Assembly: GCA_013297545.1 (NCBI GenBank)
Contig: JAAFHH010000016.1
Span: forward strand, 1 to 15,578
Origin: Alphaproteobacteria bacterium
Lineage (GTDB): Bacteria; Pseudomonadota; Alphaproteobacteria; Elsterales; Elsteraceae
Reading direction: 5' to 3'
DNA length: 15,578 nucleotides
In this document: positions 1 through 7,165 of the stretch, piece after piece
How positions within the stretch are numbered: the first letter of the stretch is position 1
Layout: every line of letters starts with the position of its first letter
The notes under the pieces: model-generated
Database searches by the model: none
Seen by the model: the letters and a program-made list of their open reading frames with translations, nothing else
What the model was told of the DNA's origin: nothing
Translations under genes and position numbers: made by a program

Positions 1-1008
1 GTATTCCTTGTAGGTGGTCGAGCCGATGCAACGGATGGTGCCCTGGGCAAGGGCCGGCTTTAGCAGGTTGGAGGCATCCATCGCCCCGCCCGATGTGGCA
101 CCTGCGCCAATCACCGTGTGGATCTCGTCGATGAACAACACCGCGTGCGGCTGCTGTTCCAGTTCTTGCAGCACCGCCTTCAAGCGTTCCTCAAAGTCGC
201 CGCGATAGCGCGTGCCGGCGAGCAGGGCGCCCATGTCGAGCGAATAGATCACCGCCGGCTGCAGCACTTCGGGCACTTCGCCGTGGATGATCCGGCGCGC
301 CAGGCCTTCCGCGATCGCGGTCTTGCCAACGCCGGGATCACCGACATAAAGCGGGTTGTTCTTGGTGCGCCGACACAAGATCTGGATCGTGCGCTCCACT
401 TCGGCTTCGCGGCCGATCAGCGGGTCGATCTTGCCGGTTGCGGCCTTTTTGTTGAGGTTGACCGTGTAGGCGTCCAGCGCCTCGTGGCCCTTCTTCGGCG
501 TCTTTTCCGTGGTGGCGCCGGGGGTGGTGGTTTCCTCATCCGCGCCGGCTGGCCGTTTGGCTTCGGTCTTGCCCGGCACCTTCGCGATGCCGTGGCTGAT
601 GTAGTTGACCGCATCGAACCGGCTCATGTCCTGCTCCTGCAGGAAGAACACGGCGTGGCTCTCGCGTTCGGAGAACATGGCGACCAGCACATTGGCACCG
701 GTCACTTCCGCGCGGCCGGAGGATTGCACGTGGATCACCGCGCGCTGGACAACCCGCTGGAAGCCGGCCGTCGGCTTGGCTTCTTCGGCGCGGGTTGAGA
801 TCAGATTCTGCAGTTCCGCCTCAAGGTAACCGCCGAGATCCCGGCGCAGCTTGTCGAGGTCGACACCGCAGGCGCGCAAGACCGCGATCGCGTCCTGATC
901 CTCGGTCAGGGCCAGCAGCAGATGCTCCAGCGTTGCGTACTCGTGCCGTCGCTGGTTGGCGAGATCGAGGGCCCGATGCAGGCTCTTTTCCAGGGTCCGC
1001 GACAGCAT
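1..1008 (-). CDS. clpA: ATP-dependent Clp protease ATP-binding subunit ClpA (N-terminal part, cut by window edge)
   Basis: ClpA is the AAA+ unfoldase that feeds substrates, including N-degron proteins handed over by ClpS, into the ClpP peptidase in the cytoplasm. The 336 codons present read MLSRTLEKSLHRALDLA at the N-terminus, which is the Clp N-domain repeat (about 1-145). An acidic/Pro/Thr linker follows (about 146-178), then the start of the first AAA+ module. That module shows Walker A GDPGVGKT (223-230), Walker B LFIDE (291-295) and a sensor-1-like stretch ending GSTT (about 329-332). The gene then leaves the window, so the second AAA+ module and the ClpP-binding loop are not visible. 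The ATG lies 6 bases after the clpS stop, with AAGGA overlapping the end of clpS as ribosome binding site. The two are therefore very likely co-transcribed and translationally coupled. Identity is firm. Confidence 0.97.
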   Translation of the reverse strand, partial: MLSRTLEKSLHRALDLANQRRHEYATLEHLLLALTEDQDAIAVLRACGVDLDKLRRDLGGYLEAELQNLISTRAEEAKPTAGFQRVVQRAVIHVQSSGRAEVTGANVLVAMFSERESHAVFFLQEQDMSRFDAVNYISHGIAKVPGKTEAKRPAGADEETTTPGATTEKTPKKGHEALDAYTVNLNKKAATGKIDPLIGREAEVERTIQILCRRTKNNPLYVGDPGVGKTAIAEGLARRIIHGEVPEVLQPAVIYSLDMGALLAGTRYRGDFEERLKAVLQELEQQPHAVLFIDEIHTVIGAGATSGGAMDASNLLKPALAQGTIRCIGSTTYKEY

Positions 1009-1014
1009 GGCGGG

Positions 1015-1431
1015 CTAATCCTTCTCTAAGGTGCACTGCAGAGGATGCTGGTGTCGGCGGGCGAAGTCCATCACCTGCGTCACCTTGGTCTCGGCCACTT
1101 CGTAGGTGAACACGCCGCAGACACCGACACCGCGCTGGTGCACATGCAGCATGATCTTGGTCGCCTCATCGCGGTTCTTCGAGAAGAATCGCTCAAGCAC
1201 ATGCACAACGAATTCCATCGGCGTGTAGTCGTCGTTGAGCATCAGCACTTTGTACATATCCGGCTTTTTCGTCTTCGGCTTGGCCTTGACGATCACGCCG
1301 GTGGTGGTGCCACCGCGGCCACCACGGAAATCGTCATCCTCGCCCGACGCGCGGGCTGGCGCCGGCACGGCGGTCACGCGGTGTGGGAAACGGATCACGG
1401 GGTCACGGGCTCCAGGCGCTCCAATCGGCAT
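1015..1431 (-). CDS. clpS: ATP-dependent Clp protease adaptor ClpS
   Basis: ClpS recognises N-degron substrates and delivers them to ClpA. It also diverts ClpA from other substrates. With the ATG at 1431 the protein is 138 aa. Residues 1-50 are a low-complexity tail (Gly, Asp, Arg rich), and the conserved core starts near KPKTKKPDMYKVL. The core shows the peptide-binding LNDDYTPMEFV segment (about 65-75), the HVHQRGVGVCG motif and the C-terminal QHPLQC stretch typical of alphaproteobacterial ClpS. The start is uncertain: no good Shine-Dalgarno precedes the ATG at 1431. A GTG at 1398 with GGAG upstream would give 127 aa. A longer frame that begins inside the hairpin at 1495-1526 was discarded. 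clpA follows 6 bases after the stop. Confidence 0.96.
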   Translation of the reverse strand: MPIGAPGARDPVIRFPHRVTAVPAPARASGEDDDFRGGRGGTTTGVIVKAKPKTKKPDMYKVLMLNDDYTPMEFVVHVLERFFSKNRDEATKIMLHVHQRGVGVCGVFTYEVAETKVTQVMDFARRHQHPLQCTLEKD

Positions 1432-1494
1432 ACACCAGCATATGTTCCGTTGCAGTGCGGCGAAAAGGGGGCGCGTGCGGGAAGCAGATACGCA

Positions 1495-1526
1495 AAACGG
1501 CCGGGTGGTCGCCCACCCGGCCGTTT
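1495..1526 (-). terminator. Hairpin terminator between phasin gene and clpS
   Basis: A perfect 14-bp inverted repeat (1495-1508 with 1513-1526) has a 4-base loop. Read on the minus strand, the stem starts with AAACGGCC and ends with GGCCGTTT followed by TGCG, so the U-tract is short. It lies 26 bases past the phasin stop and upstream of clpS. It probably ends the highly expressed phasin transcript and insulates clpSA. The symmetry (A's on one side, T's on the other) would also let it work from the plus strand. Confidence 0.75.
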
Positions 1527-1552
1527 GCATCCGTCCTGAAGGAGGCTTGCCG

Positions 1553-2089
1553 TTACGCAGCCGGCTTCATGAACTTTTCAACGGCGACGTTCACGCGTGC
1601 CTGAATCGGCTCGAACGCTTCGTTGGCAACCTTGGTCGCCATCTCGGAGAACTTCGAGCCTTCGGCGACGACGGTGTCAAACGAGGTCTTGGCGAGGTTG
1701 GTCTGGACGTCGACGACCTGGCGCAGCGAGGTGCAGCCGAGGATCGCCTTGGTGGCACCCATCTGGCTTTCGACCTGCGCTTGCGCGAAGGCGAACACGG
1801 CGCGGCTGAACGCTTCCATGCCCTTGGCGGCGATCGAGCTCGCGCGGAACATCGCTTCCACGTTGTCCTTACCGAACACCTGCATTTCGCCGTAGGTCTT
1901 GAAGAACGCGGTCTGCGCCTTCTCGACTTGTTCCTTGGTCAGGGTCATGGTCTGTTCGACGGCCTTCGACTGGGCGTCAACGCCGGCCTTCACGAAGGCT
2001 TCAACGGTTTCCTTGCCCGACGCGACGGCGGCTTCGAGCGCCTTCACATCGGTGACGGCGGCGGCGGTGGTCTTCTTCGCGGTGGTCAT
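1553..2089 (-). CDS. Phasin family protein (polyhydroxyalkanoate granule-associated)
   Basis: Phasins coat polyhydroxyalkanoate storage granules and control their number and surface. The 178-aa product is Ala-, Lys- and Val-rich and almost entirely predicted amphipathic helix. It has a Thr/Lys/Ala-rich N-terminal tail (MTTAKKTTAAAV) and the pattern of the Phasin_2 family, for example KEQVEKAQTAFFKTYGEM and the segment around QVESQMGATKAILG. There is no signal peptide. The start at 2089 was chosen because AGGAG sits 8 bases upstream and the Lys/Ala-rich beginning is typical; the longer GTG/ATG extensions lack this. The gene is monocistronic: it is flanked by a 249-bp upstream gap with a possible promoter and by the hairpin at 1495-1526. 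A phasin gene next to clpSA is, from memory, a recurring arrangement in Rhodospirillales. Confidence 0.88.
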   Translation of the reverse strand: MTTAKKTTAAAVTDVKALEAAVASGKETVEAFVKAGVDAQSKAVEQTMTLTKEQVEKAQTAFFKTYGEMQVFGKDNVEAMFRASSIAAKGMEAFSRAVFAFAQAQVESQMGATKAILGCTSLRQVVDVQTNLAKTSFDTVVAEGSKFSEMATKVANEAFEPIQARVNVAVEKFMKPAA

Positions 2090-2202
2090 GTGGCATACTC
2101 CTATAAGAGGCAGTGGCCTCGGGTTTCGTGTCACCCCGCATCCGTCCCCGGGAGGATCCGTGTCGTCCCCTGTCTGGGCGACTATGGTGCGGCGCACAAC
2201 GC

Positions 2203-2233
2203 ACTATATGCTGGCCCAGCCCCGCCCGGTCAA
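2203..2233 (-). promoter_or_regulatory. Possible sigma-70-type promoter for the phasin gene
   Basis: On the minus strand TTGACC (2233-2228) is followed 19 bases later by TATAGT (2208-2203). Each box matches five of six consensus positions, but the spacer is longer than the usual 17. It would give an untranslated leader of roughly 100 bases before the phasin ATG at 2089. The rest of the 2090-2338 gap holds nothing else recognisable. Its right part must carry the promoter of the plus-strand gene at 2339, but no convincing boxes were seen there. Confidence 0.35.
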
Positions 2234-2338
2234 GGGGTTTTTGTGCACTGCAGCATAAGCCGTCCGAGCATGCTTGACGGCGGCGGCGGCAACCGAGCAA
2301 GGTCCCCGCGTTTCCTGGGGTTTTTGAGGCCAGCCGCC

Positions 2339-3073
2339 ATGACCTTCTGCATCGGCATCAAAGTCGCGGAGGGGCTGATCGCCCTGGCCGACGGGCGGAT
2401 CACCGCCGGTGCCCAAGTCACCTCCGCCCGCAAGATGTCGATGCACGGCCAGGGCAACCACCAATTCATGGTGATGACCTCCGGTTTGCGCTCGGTCCGC
2501 GACAAGGCGGTGGCATATCTGGAACGCGAGATGGCGGCGGCGGCCGAACCTTTCCCCTCGATGCTCGACGCGGTTGGGGCGTTTTGTCGCTGTCTGAGGC
2601 GCGTGATGGCGGAAGACAAGGCCGCGCTGACCGACGGCGGCCTGAAGTTCAACCTGCACGCCATCATGGGCGGCCAGCTCGCCGATGATGCGGAGCCGAC
2701 CCTGTTCCTGGTCTACCCCGAGGGCAACTGGATCCAGGTTGATGAGCGCACGCCCTATTTGGCGATTGGCGCGACAGCCTATGGCAAGCCGATCCTCGAC
2801 CGCGCCCTGCAGCCTGGCACCAGCATGGAGCGGGCGCTGAAGATCGCCTACCTCAGCTTCGATTCGAGCCGGGTGAGTTCGGCCGACGTTGGCTTTCCTT
2901 TAGATATGGTGTCGTTCGCTGCAGTCGACCGGATCTGGCGGTCGGTACAGTTCGGCGATGATGACTTGAGCGCGGAACGCCAATGGTGGAACACCCACAT
3001 CAAGGCGCTGGTCGACACCATGCCCTCCGGCCCCTGGGCCGACGAACTGCTGCCGCCCCGCGATTGGGCCTGA
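2339..3073 (+). CDS. Proteasome-type Ntn-hydrolase, Anbu-like peptidase
   Basis: The 244-aa product begins MTFCIGIKVAEGLIALADGR, matching the N-terminus of proteasome beta-type hydrolases of the Anbu group (COG3484-type). Removal of Met1 would expose Thr2 as the catalytic nucleophile. Asp18 (ADGR) and Lys32 (ARKM) sit where Asp17 and Lys33 (Lys32 in some members) lie in mature proteasome subunits and HslV. The segment TSGLRSVRDKA follows the second strand pair. No propeptide is needed, because the Thr directly follows the initiator Met. The protein is cytoplasmic and presumably self-assembles. Its substrate is unknown for the whole group. The usual Anbu-cluster partners (transglutaminase-like, alpha-E and ATP-grasp proteins) are absent here; a glutathione S-transferase follows instead. 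The ATG has a TGAGG-type site upstream. Confidence 0.8.
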   Translation: MTFCIGIKVAEGLIALADGRITAGAQVTSARKMSMHGQGNHQFMVMTSGLRSVRDKAVAYLEREMAAAAEPFPSMLDAVGAFCRCLRRVMAEDKAALTDGGLKFNLHAIMGGQLADDAEPTLFLVYPEGNWIQVDERTPYLAIGATAYGKPILDRALQPGTSMERALKIAYLSFDSSRVSSADVGFPLDMVSFAAVDRIWRSVQFGDDDLSAERQWWNTHIKALVDTMPSGPWADELLPPRDWA

Positions 3074-3084
3074 GGAGAGACACC

Positions 3085-3708
3085 ATGACCATGACCATCT
3101 GGGGCCGGGCCAATTCCTCCAACGTCATGAAGGTGCTGTGCGCCGCCGATGAGTTGGGCGTGGCTTACGTGCGCCACGACGTCGGCGGCCCGTTCGGCGG
3201 CAATCGGACGGCAGAGTACCTGGCCAAAAACCCGAACGGCCTGGTGCCGACAGTCGAGATCGACGGCGAGATCGTGTGGGAAAGCAACACCATCGTGCGC
3301 CTGCTTGGCGATCGCTACGGCAAGGGCGGCCTGTGGCCGGCCGACCCGCTGGTGCGGGCGCGCGGGGAGCGTTGGATGGACTGGCAGCTCGGCACGCTCG
3401 GCCCGCCGATGTCGACCCTGCTGATGCAGCTGATCCGCACGCCGGAAGCCGATCGCAAGCCGGATCTGATCGCCTCGGCGCTCGAAGCCGCGACCAAGAA
3501 CTGGACGATGCTGGACCAGCATCTGGCAAGCCACGCCTATGTCGGCGGGGATCAGTTCACCTTGGCGGATCTCTGCCCGGGATCGCTGGTCTCCCGCTGG
3601 TTCCGCTTCCCGATCGCCCGGCCAGACTTGCCAAATCTCGCCGCCTGGTACGCCCGCCTGCAGCAGCGCGCAAGCTACGCCAAGTGGGTGGATATTGTGC
3701 CGACCTAG
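3085..3708 (+). CDS. Glutathione S-transferase family protein
   Basis: This is a cytosolic GST-fold protein of 207 aa, the usual length. It has an N-terminal thioredoxin-like domain (about 1-82) and an all-helical C-terminal domain (about 90-205). Residues 8-14 (RANSSNV) hold the probable catalytic Ser/Asn region. NPNGLVPTVE carries the cis-Pro, and ESNTI (66-70) is the conserved glutathione-binding turn. The C-terminal FTLADL matches the N-capping box (S/T-x-x-D) of the GST fold. The substrate cannot be read from sequence. The start was chosen because GGAG overlaps the stop of the preceding Anbu-like gene (stop 3071-3073, ATG 3085); a second ATG two codons later is possible. The two genes probably form one transcript. 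Confidence 0.92.
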   Translation: MTMTIWGRANSSNVMKVLCAADELGVAYVRHDVGGPFGGNRTAEYLAKNPNGLVPTVEIDGEIVWESNTIVRLLGDRYGKGGLWPADPLVRARGERWMDWQLGTLGPPMSTLLMQLIRTPEADRKPDLIASALEAATKNWTMLDQHLASHAYVGGDQFTLADLCPGSLVSRWFRFPIARPDLPNLAAWYARLQQRASYAKWVDIVPT

Positions 3709-3765
3709 AGCTCCCAATTCAGTCTAAAACTTCAGCAAACAAGCTATCGGCCAGGATAGAGGGCC

Positions 3766-4584
3766 ATGGACGGATATATTCAGCGCATCGACGAGTTTAA
3801 TGGCGACATCTACATCGCCTCAAAAGCTGGTAGTCAGTATATCGCAAACCATAGCACCTGGATCGGGCGCGCCCCTCCTTTCAAAGGAATGCCAATTTCT
3901 TTTGAATTGAGGAATGGAAAAGCCTTTAAATTGCACTCAAAGACCGAAAAAAATTTAAACATCCAAATTCCCGAAAGACTGAATACTTTTAATTCAATAG
4001 TGACGCGACTTCGGGGTGAACCAATCCTTTTGGTTTTTGTGATCATGTTTGCAGTATGGCATATTCTGCCATTTTCCGTTCGCTCCAATCTCAATTCAGG
4101 CCCAAGTGCATTTTCAATCACTGAAGTGAATTGGAAAATGCTGCGAATCGATCAAGCTGACACAAGATCAGAAATTCGATCAATCATCAGTGCACACGCG
4201 CAGAAAAATCAAGAAGTCTCGGCCACATCACTCACCCGAGCCGCAGAGACCATCACCTTAGCAGATCTAGCCATCGACGCGATGGTCGCACAGCATTCGC
4301 CACGAGAGTTTTTTCTTTTATTCGCAAGTTGCATTTCTTTTATTGTGGCACTTTTTACGCTAATCTTATTTTTCCAGCTGCCGGAAAAAGCGAAACGCGC
4401 TTTATTTTTTATTGGCGGCACTCTAATTCTAATTTTCTATATTTATGTAAGTTATCATCGGTCATTTGTGCGAATCTACGGCAACACCGCGATTGGGGCT
4501 CATATCATCGCTTTGGGCGCAGCGGTCATGGTGGCGGAGAGCTTCCGATTTCTGACTCGACTGACAAGTCTTCGCAAACAGTAG
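3766..4584 (+). CDS. Hypothetical four-helix membrane protein with possible cold-shock-like (OB) N-terminal domain; AT-rich
   Basis: I do not recognise this 272-aa protein as a named family. Residues 1-58 (MDGYIQRIDEFNGDIYIAS..., with G-x-P near 41-43 and SFEL near 45-48) have the rhythm of a small OB-fold/cold-shock-like domain, as found fused to membrane segments in some bacterial proteins; this is inference. Hydrophobic segments lie at about 85-103, 182-203, 212-230 and 241-258. The polar stretch 104-181 between helices 1 and 2 probably lies on one side of the membrane. The base composition contrasts with its neighbours: 18 of 60 bases are G/C in 3901-3960, against 41 of 60 in 3601-3660. 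Codons such as TTA, ATA and AAA are common. This suggests recent acquisition. AGGATAGAGGG upstream is a good ribosome binding site. Confidence 0.75.
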   Translation: MDGYIQRIDEFNGDIYIASKAGSQYIANHSTWIGRAPPFKGMPISFELRNGKAFKLHSKTEKNLNIQIPERLNTFNSIVTRLRGEPILLVFVIMFAVWHILPFSVRSNLNSGPSAFSITEVNWKMLRIDQADTRSEIRSIISAHAQKNQEVSATSLTRAAETITLADLAIDAMVAQHSPREFFLLFASCISFIVALFTLILFFQLPEKAKRALFFIGGTLILIFYIYVSYHRSFVRIYGNTAIGAHIIALGAAVMVAESFRFLTRLTSLRKQ

Positions 4585-4628
4585 GCTACGGACACTTCTT
4601 CAAAAAAGAACACCAACCTGACCCACCA

Positions 4629-5201
4629 CTAAGGCCGCGCAACAACGAGCGGCAAGCCCATCGCGCGCAAGATACGCAAGGTAAGGCGCAGGCTCGGGTC
4701 TCGTCCGGGCTGAAACGCCTTGTATACGGTTGCTGGCATCGTGCCGATCTCGGCGGCGATGCCCCGCGCGCCCACCGCCCGCACAGCCAAGTTCAGAGCG
4801 GCGAGTGCTTCGGTGAGGAAACCGGGAATGGCTTCGAGGTGGTTGCGCAGAAACGCCAGGACGGCTTTGTCGTCGTCTCCAGACGGGCGACCGCACGCCA
4901 GCGTGCCGTCCGCTTTCAAAATTGCCGCGATCAGGACATCGCTGCCAACCGCGCGCTGTGCAGTCTCCAGCAACACTCGACGCGCTTTCGGATCGCCGAC
5001 GGCCAGCGCTTCGGCAACCCAATCCGCTAAGATCGCGGGATCGCTGCGCAGAGTTTCCAGCACCCCGTCTGGATCCCAAATCGTGCAGCCAGCGGCCAGC
5101 AAACGCCTCAGCACGTCGTCGGGATCGATCTCCTCGGTGACGCCCACGCGGGGGGTGGGCATCAGCGCGGCTTCGGAACTCATATCGTCGGGAGCGGGCA
5201 T
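4629..5201 (-). CDS. HigA-like / COG3636-type antitoxin, unusually long
   Basis: The last ~75 residues match the DNA-binding antitoxin family paired with RelE/HigB-like killer proteins. A helix-turn-helix lies around ARGIAAEIGTMPATVYKAF (145-163), and the family's C-terminal pattern DPSLRLTLRILRAMGLPL follows (168-185). Antitoxins of this family are normally about 100 aa; this one is 190. The extra N-terminal half (about 25-105) includes LRSDPAILADWVAEAL, which resembles the family's first helix pair and also residues 118-133 of the same protein. An internal duplication or added domain is therefore possible. The gene lies directly downstream of a toxin-like frame, the usual toxin-then-antitoxin order. 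The start at 5201 is followed by another ATG at 5183. The role would be to neutralise the toxin and repress the operon. Confidence 0.72.
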   Translation of the reverse strand: MPAPDDMSSEAALMPTPRVGVTEEIDPDDVLRRLLAAGCTIWDPDGVLETLRSDPAILADWVAEALAVGDPKARRVLLETAQRAVGSDVLIAAILKADGTLACGRPSGDDDKAVLAFLRNHLEAIPGFLTEALAALNLAVRAVGARGIAAEIGTMPATVYKAFQPGRDPSLRLTLRILRAMGLPLVVARP

Positions 5202-5216
5202 GGCAGTCGCTGATGT

Positions 5217-5511
5217 CTAGAGTGTGGTGGGAATGCTGTGCGCGCGTGATGTCGCGCCGCTGCGTTGCTTTCGTGCCGCCGAGCAGCAGCACGATGAGTG
5301 TGCCACCGCGGCGGGTGAAGGAGAGCCTGAGGCCCGGACCCCAGAGGATCCGCGCTTCAAAGAGCCCGCCGCCCAGCGCTTTGATGTCACCAAACTGATC
5401 GGCAGCAAGCAAAGCGATCGCCGCAGTGGCGCGCAGCCGAATGTCAGTATTGGCCCGGTCGAACCAACGAGTGAACGCTGGGCTGCGCAAAACCATACGG
5501 GGTGGGTTCAC
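5217..5511 (-). pseudogene. RelE/HigB-like toxin (addiction module killer protein), frame without its expected stop
   Basis: From the ATG at 5496 (or GTG at 5511) the frame encodes a typical small RelE/HigB-superfamily toxin of the kind found upstream of COG3636 antitoxins. It shows LRSPAFTRWFDR, then FGDIKALGGGLFEARI, GPGLRLSFTRRG, the hydrophobic strand TLIVLLLGG and finally TKATQRRDITRA (75-86). Such proteins, when active, cleave mRNA at the ribosome. Family members end about ten residues after the last motif. Here the same frame runs on without a stop, through the whole antitoxin gene in another register, to 4600. A TAG at 5217-5219 lies in the neighbouring frame, where a single indel after codon 86 would give a normal-length product. 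I therefore mark it as probably frameshifted, by mutation or sequencing error. A functional toxin with an Arg-rich tail is the less likely alternative. Confidence 0.6.
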
Positions 5512-5524
5512 GAAGATAAATGTA

Positions 5525-5535
5525 CCCCATAGGGG
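5525..5535. promoter_or_regulatory. Small palindrome upstream of the toxin-antitoxin pair, candidate operator
   Basis: CCCCATAGGGG is an 11-base palindrome 14 bases upstream of the GTG at 5511, in the 53-base gap behind the amidase gene. Toxin-antitoxin operons are usually repressed by their antitoxin binding such a site, so it is a candidate. It is short, and it could equally be the remnant of a weak hairpin terminator for the amidase gene. No convincing -35/-10 boxes were seen. Confidence 0.25.
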
Positions 5536-5564
5536 ACAGTGATGCAGGCCCGCCTCGCCCCTCG

Positions 5565-6983
5565 CTAGCCGAGCTCAGGCACCGGCCGCCCCAGCTGCGT
5601 ATCCCCATGGAGCGCCGCCTCAATCGCCGCCGCGACCGCCAGCACAAATTGATCAGCCCCGCGCCGCCCGACAATCTGCAAGCCGAACGGCATACCCGTC
5701 GGCCCGAGCCCGAGCGGCACGGATGCCGCCGGATGCCCGGTCAAGGTCGGGCCATAGGCGAGACCGAGCCAGTGGAAGTAATTGTCGAGCGTCCGCCCAT
5801 CGATCTCGTAGACGGCGATCGCGTTTTTGTCGAACGGCACGACCGACGCCATCGGCGCCAGGATGACATCCCAGTCGCTCATGAAGTGCTGCATGGCGCG
5901 GTAGATCTTGGTTTGGGTGACGTGGGCGTCAGCCACGTCGCTGGCACTGTAGGTCAGGCCCTCTTCGACGTTGGCGATCACGTTCTTGTCGATCTGGTCG
6001 CGTTGGGTCTCGACCGGTTGACGCAGGTTCGCGAGGAACCCAACTGCACGCAGCACGGCGAACGCCCGGTCGGCCCCCTGCATCGGCGGATCAGCACGGC
6101 CGACCGTGCCAAACAGCCGGCTGATCGCCGTGATCTTCGCTTCGAAGCAGGCGCGGATGTCCGCTGAGACCGGCGCGAAGCCAAAGTCTGGCGTCACGGC
6201 GACGCGCAGGCTTGCCAGGTCCAGGGTCGGCAGGTGCAGAAACTGCAGCGGATCGATCGGGTGGCTGAACGGGTCGCGGGTGTCATTCCCAGCAAGGGCG
6301 GCCAGCAACAGCCCGGCATCGCGCGCATCGCGCCCCATCGGCCCCCAGACCGACAAGGGCGTCCACCCCAGCGCCCGGCTTTCGGATGGCACCACGCCGG
6401 GCGACGGGCGAAAGCCGGTGATACCGCAGAACGAGGCTGGGGTTCGCAGCGACCCACCGGTGTCCGATCCCGTGCCGATCGGCACCAACCCCGCCGCCAG
6501 CGCAACCGCCGAGCCGCCAGACGACCCAGACGCCGAGAGCGCCGGATCAAACGGATTACCAGTCGCCCCATAGACCAGGTTCCGGGTGTTCGCCCCGGCG
6601 CCAAACTCTGGTGTGTTCGACTTGCCCAGAATGATCCCACCGGCCCGACGCACGGAGGCGACGAGGCTATCGTCCGCCGTCGGCACGGTGTCGCGGTACA
6701 ACAGCGAGCCCCAGGTCGTGCGCAGGCCCGCCGTCGGGTGCAGATCCTTGATCACCGCCGGCAACCCATGCAGCAGACCCAGCGGTTTGCCCTGCATCAC
6801 CTGGGCTTCCGCCACTTTCGCGGCGGCCAGCGCCCGGTCGTCATCCCGTGCGACCACGGAGTTAAGCTTTTTATCGATACGTTCTATGCGCTCAATGCAT
6901 GACTGTAGCAGTTCAACCGGGGAAAGTTGCTTCGACCCGATCATCTGACGCAGCGTACGCGCTGACAAAGCGTATAGATCCAT
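5565..6983 (-). CDS. Amidase signature (AS) family enzyme
   Basis: This 472-aa Ser-cisSer-Lys amidohydrolase has the usual length of the family. The catalytic Lys is K79 in LPAVIKD. The cis-Ser is S154 in the Gly/Ser loop GSSGGSAVA. The nucleophile is S178 in GSDTGGSLRTPA. The 24-residue spacing of the two serines equals that in well-studied members such as FAAH. There is no signal peptide, so it acts in the cytoplasm. Substrate class is not evident. It is not part of a gatCAB cluster, so a GatA role is unlikely and a general amidase or amide-degrading role fits better. The ATG at 6983 was chosen because a G-rich stretch lies about 8 bases upstream; a GTG at 7013 would add ten residues. The gene stands alone, divergent from the response regulator gene. 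Confidence 0.93.
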   Translation of the reverse strand: MDLYALSARTLRQMIGSKQLSPVELLQSCIERIERIDKKLNSVVARDDDRALAAAKVAEAQVMQGKPLGLLHGLPAVIKDLHPTAGLRTTWGSLLYRDTVPTADDSLVASVRRAGGIILGKSNTPEFGAGANTRNLVYGATGNPFDPALSASGSSGGSAVALAAGLVPIGTGSDTGGSLRTPASFCGITGFRPSPGVVPSESRALGWTPLSVWGPMGRDARDAGLLLAALAGNDTRDPFSHPIDPLQFLHLPTLDLASLRVAVTPDFGFAPVSADIRACFEAKITAISRLFGTVGRADPPMQGADRAFAVLRAVGFLANLRQPVETQRDQIDKNVIANVEEGLTYSASDVADAHVTQTKIYRAMQHFMSDWDVILAPMASVVPFDKNAIAVYEIDGRTLDNYFHWLGLAYGPTLTGHPAASVPLGLGPTGMPFGLQIVGRRGADQFVLAVAAAIEAALHGDTQLGRPVPELG

Positions 6984-7165
6984 AGACTTATGCCCCCCTG
7001 TGTCGGCCGTCACAGTCTATCGCGAAGTCTTCTCCAGCGCGCCAGATTACAGGCGGATTAGTCGTTTTTGCGTGAGCACCGTCACAGACGGCCTCGGACC
7101 TAGACCGTATGTTATGCCCCGAGGCGCCGATCTGGGTCGGCGACGCAAAGTGAAACGAGGGTGTC

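Noticed and set aside
1..10. The ten bases GTATTCCTTG recur at 15416-15425, suggesting a direct repeat at the window ends
   Set aside because: The match ends there. One copy lies inside clpA coding sequence, so it is coincidence and not a duplication or circular join.
118..798. Long plus-strand open frame (226 codons) over clpA
   Set aside because: It is the antisense shadow of clpA, whose minus-strand frame carries Walker motifs. Its own translation is His/Arg/Gly-rich with no family resemblance.
1235..2338. Plus-strand open frame extending the Anbu-like gene upstream across clpS and the phasin gene
   Set aside because: The family starts exactly at the ATG at 2339, where Thr must follow the initiator Met. 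The upstream part is antisense to two solid genes and crosses the terminator.
4585..4628. Short A-run/T-rich stretch between the convergent membrane protein and antitoxin genes as a terminator
   Set aside because: The possible stem is only about five A/T pairs, too weak to call a terminator.
7007..7087. Nine-base direct repeat CCGTCACAG (7007-7015 and 7079-7087) in the amidase/response regulator gap
   Set aside because: The flanks do not match and the spacing fits no known site. A chance repeat of this size in such a gap is not rare enough to call.
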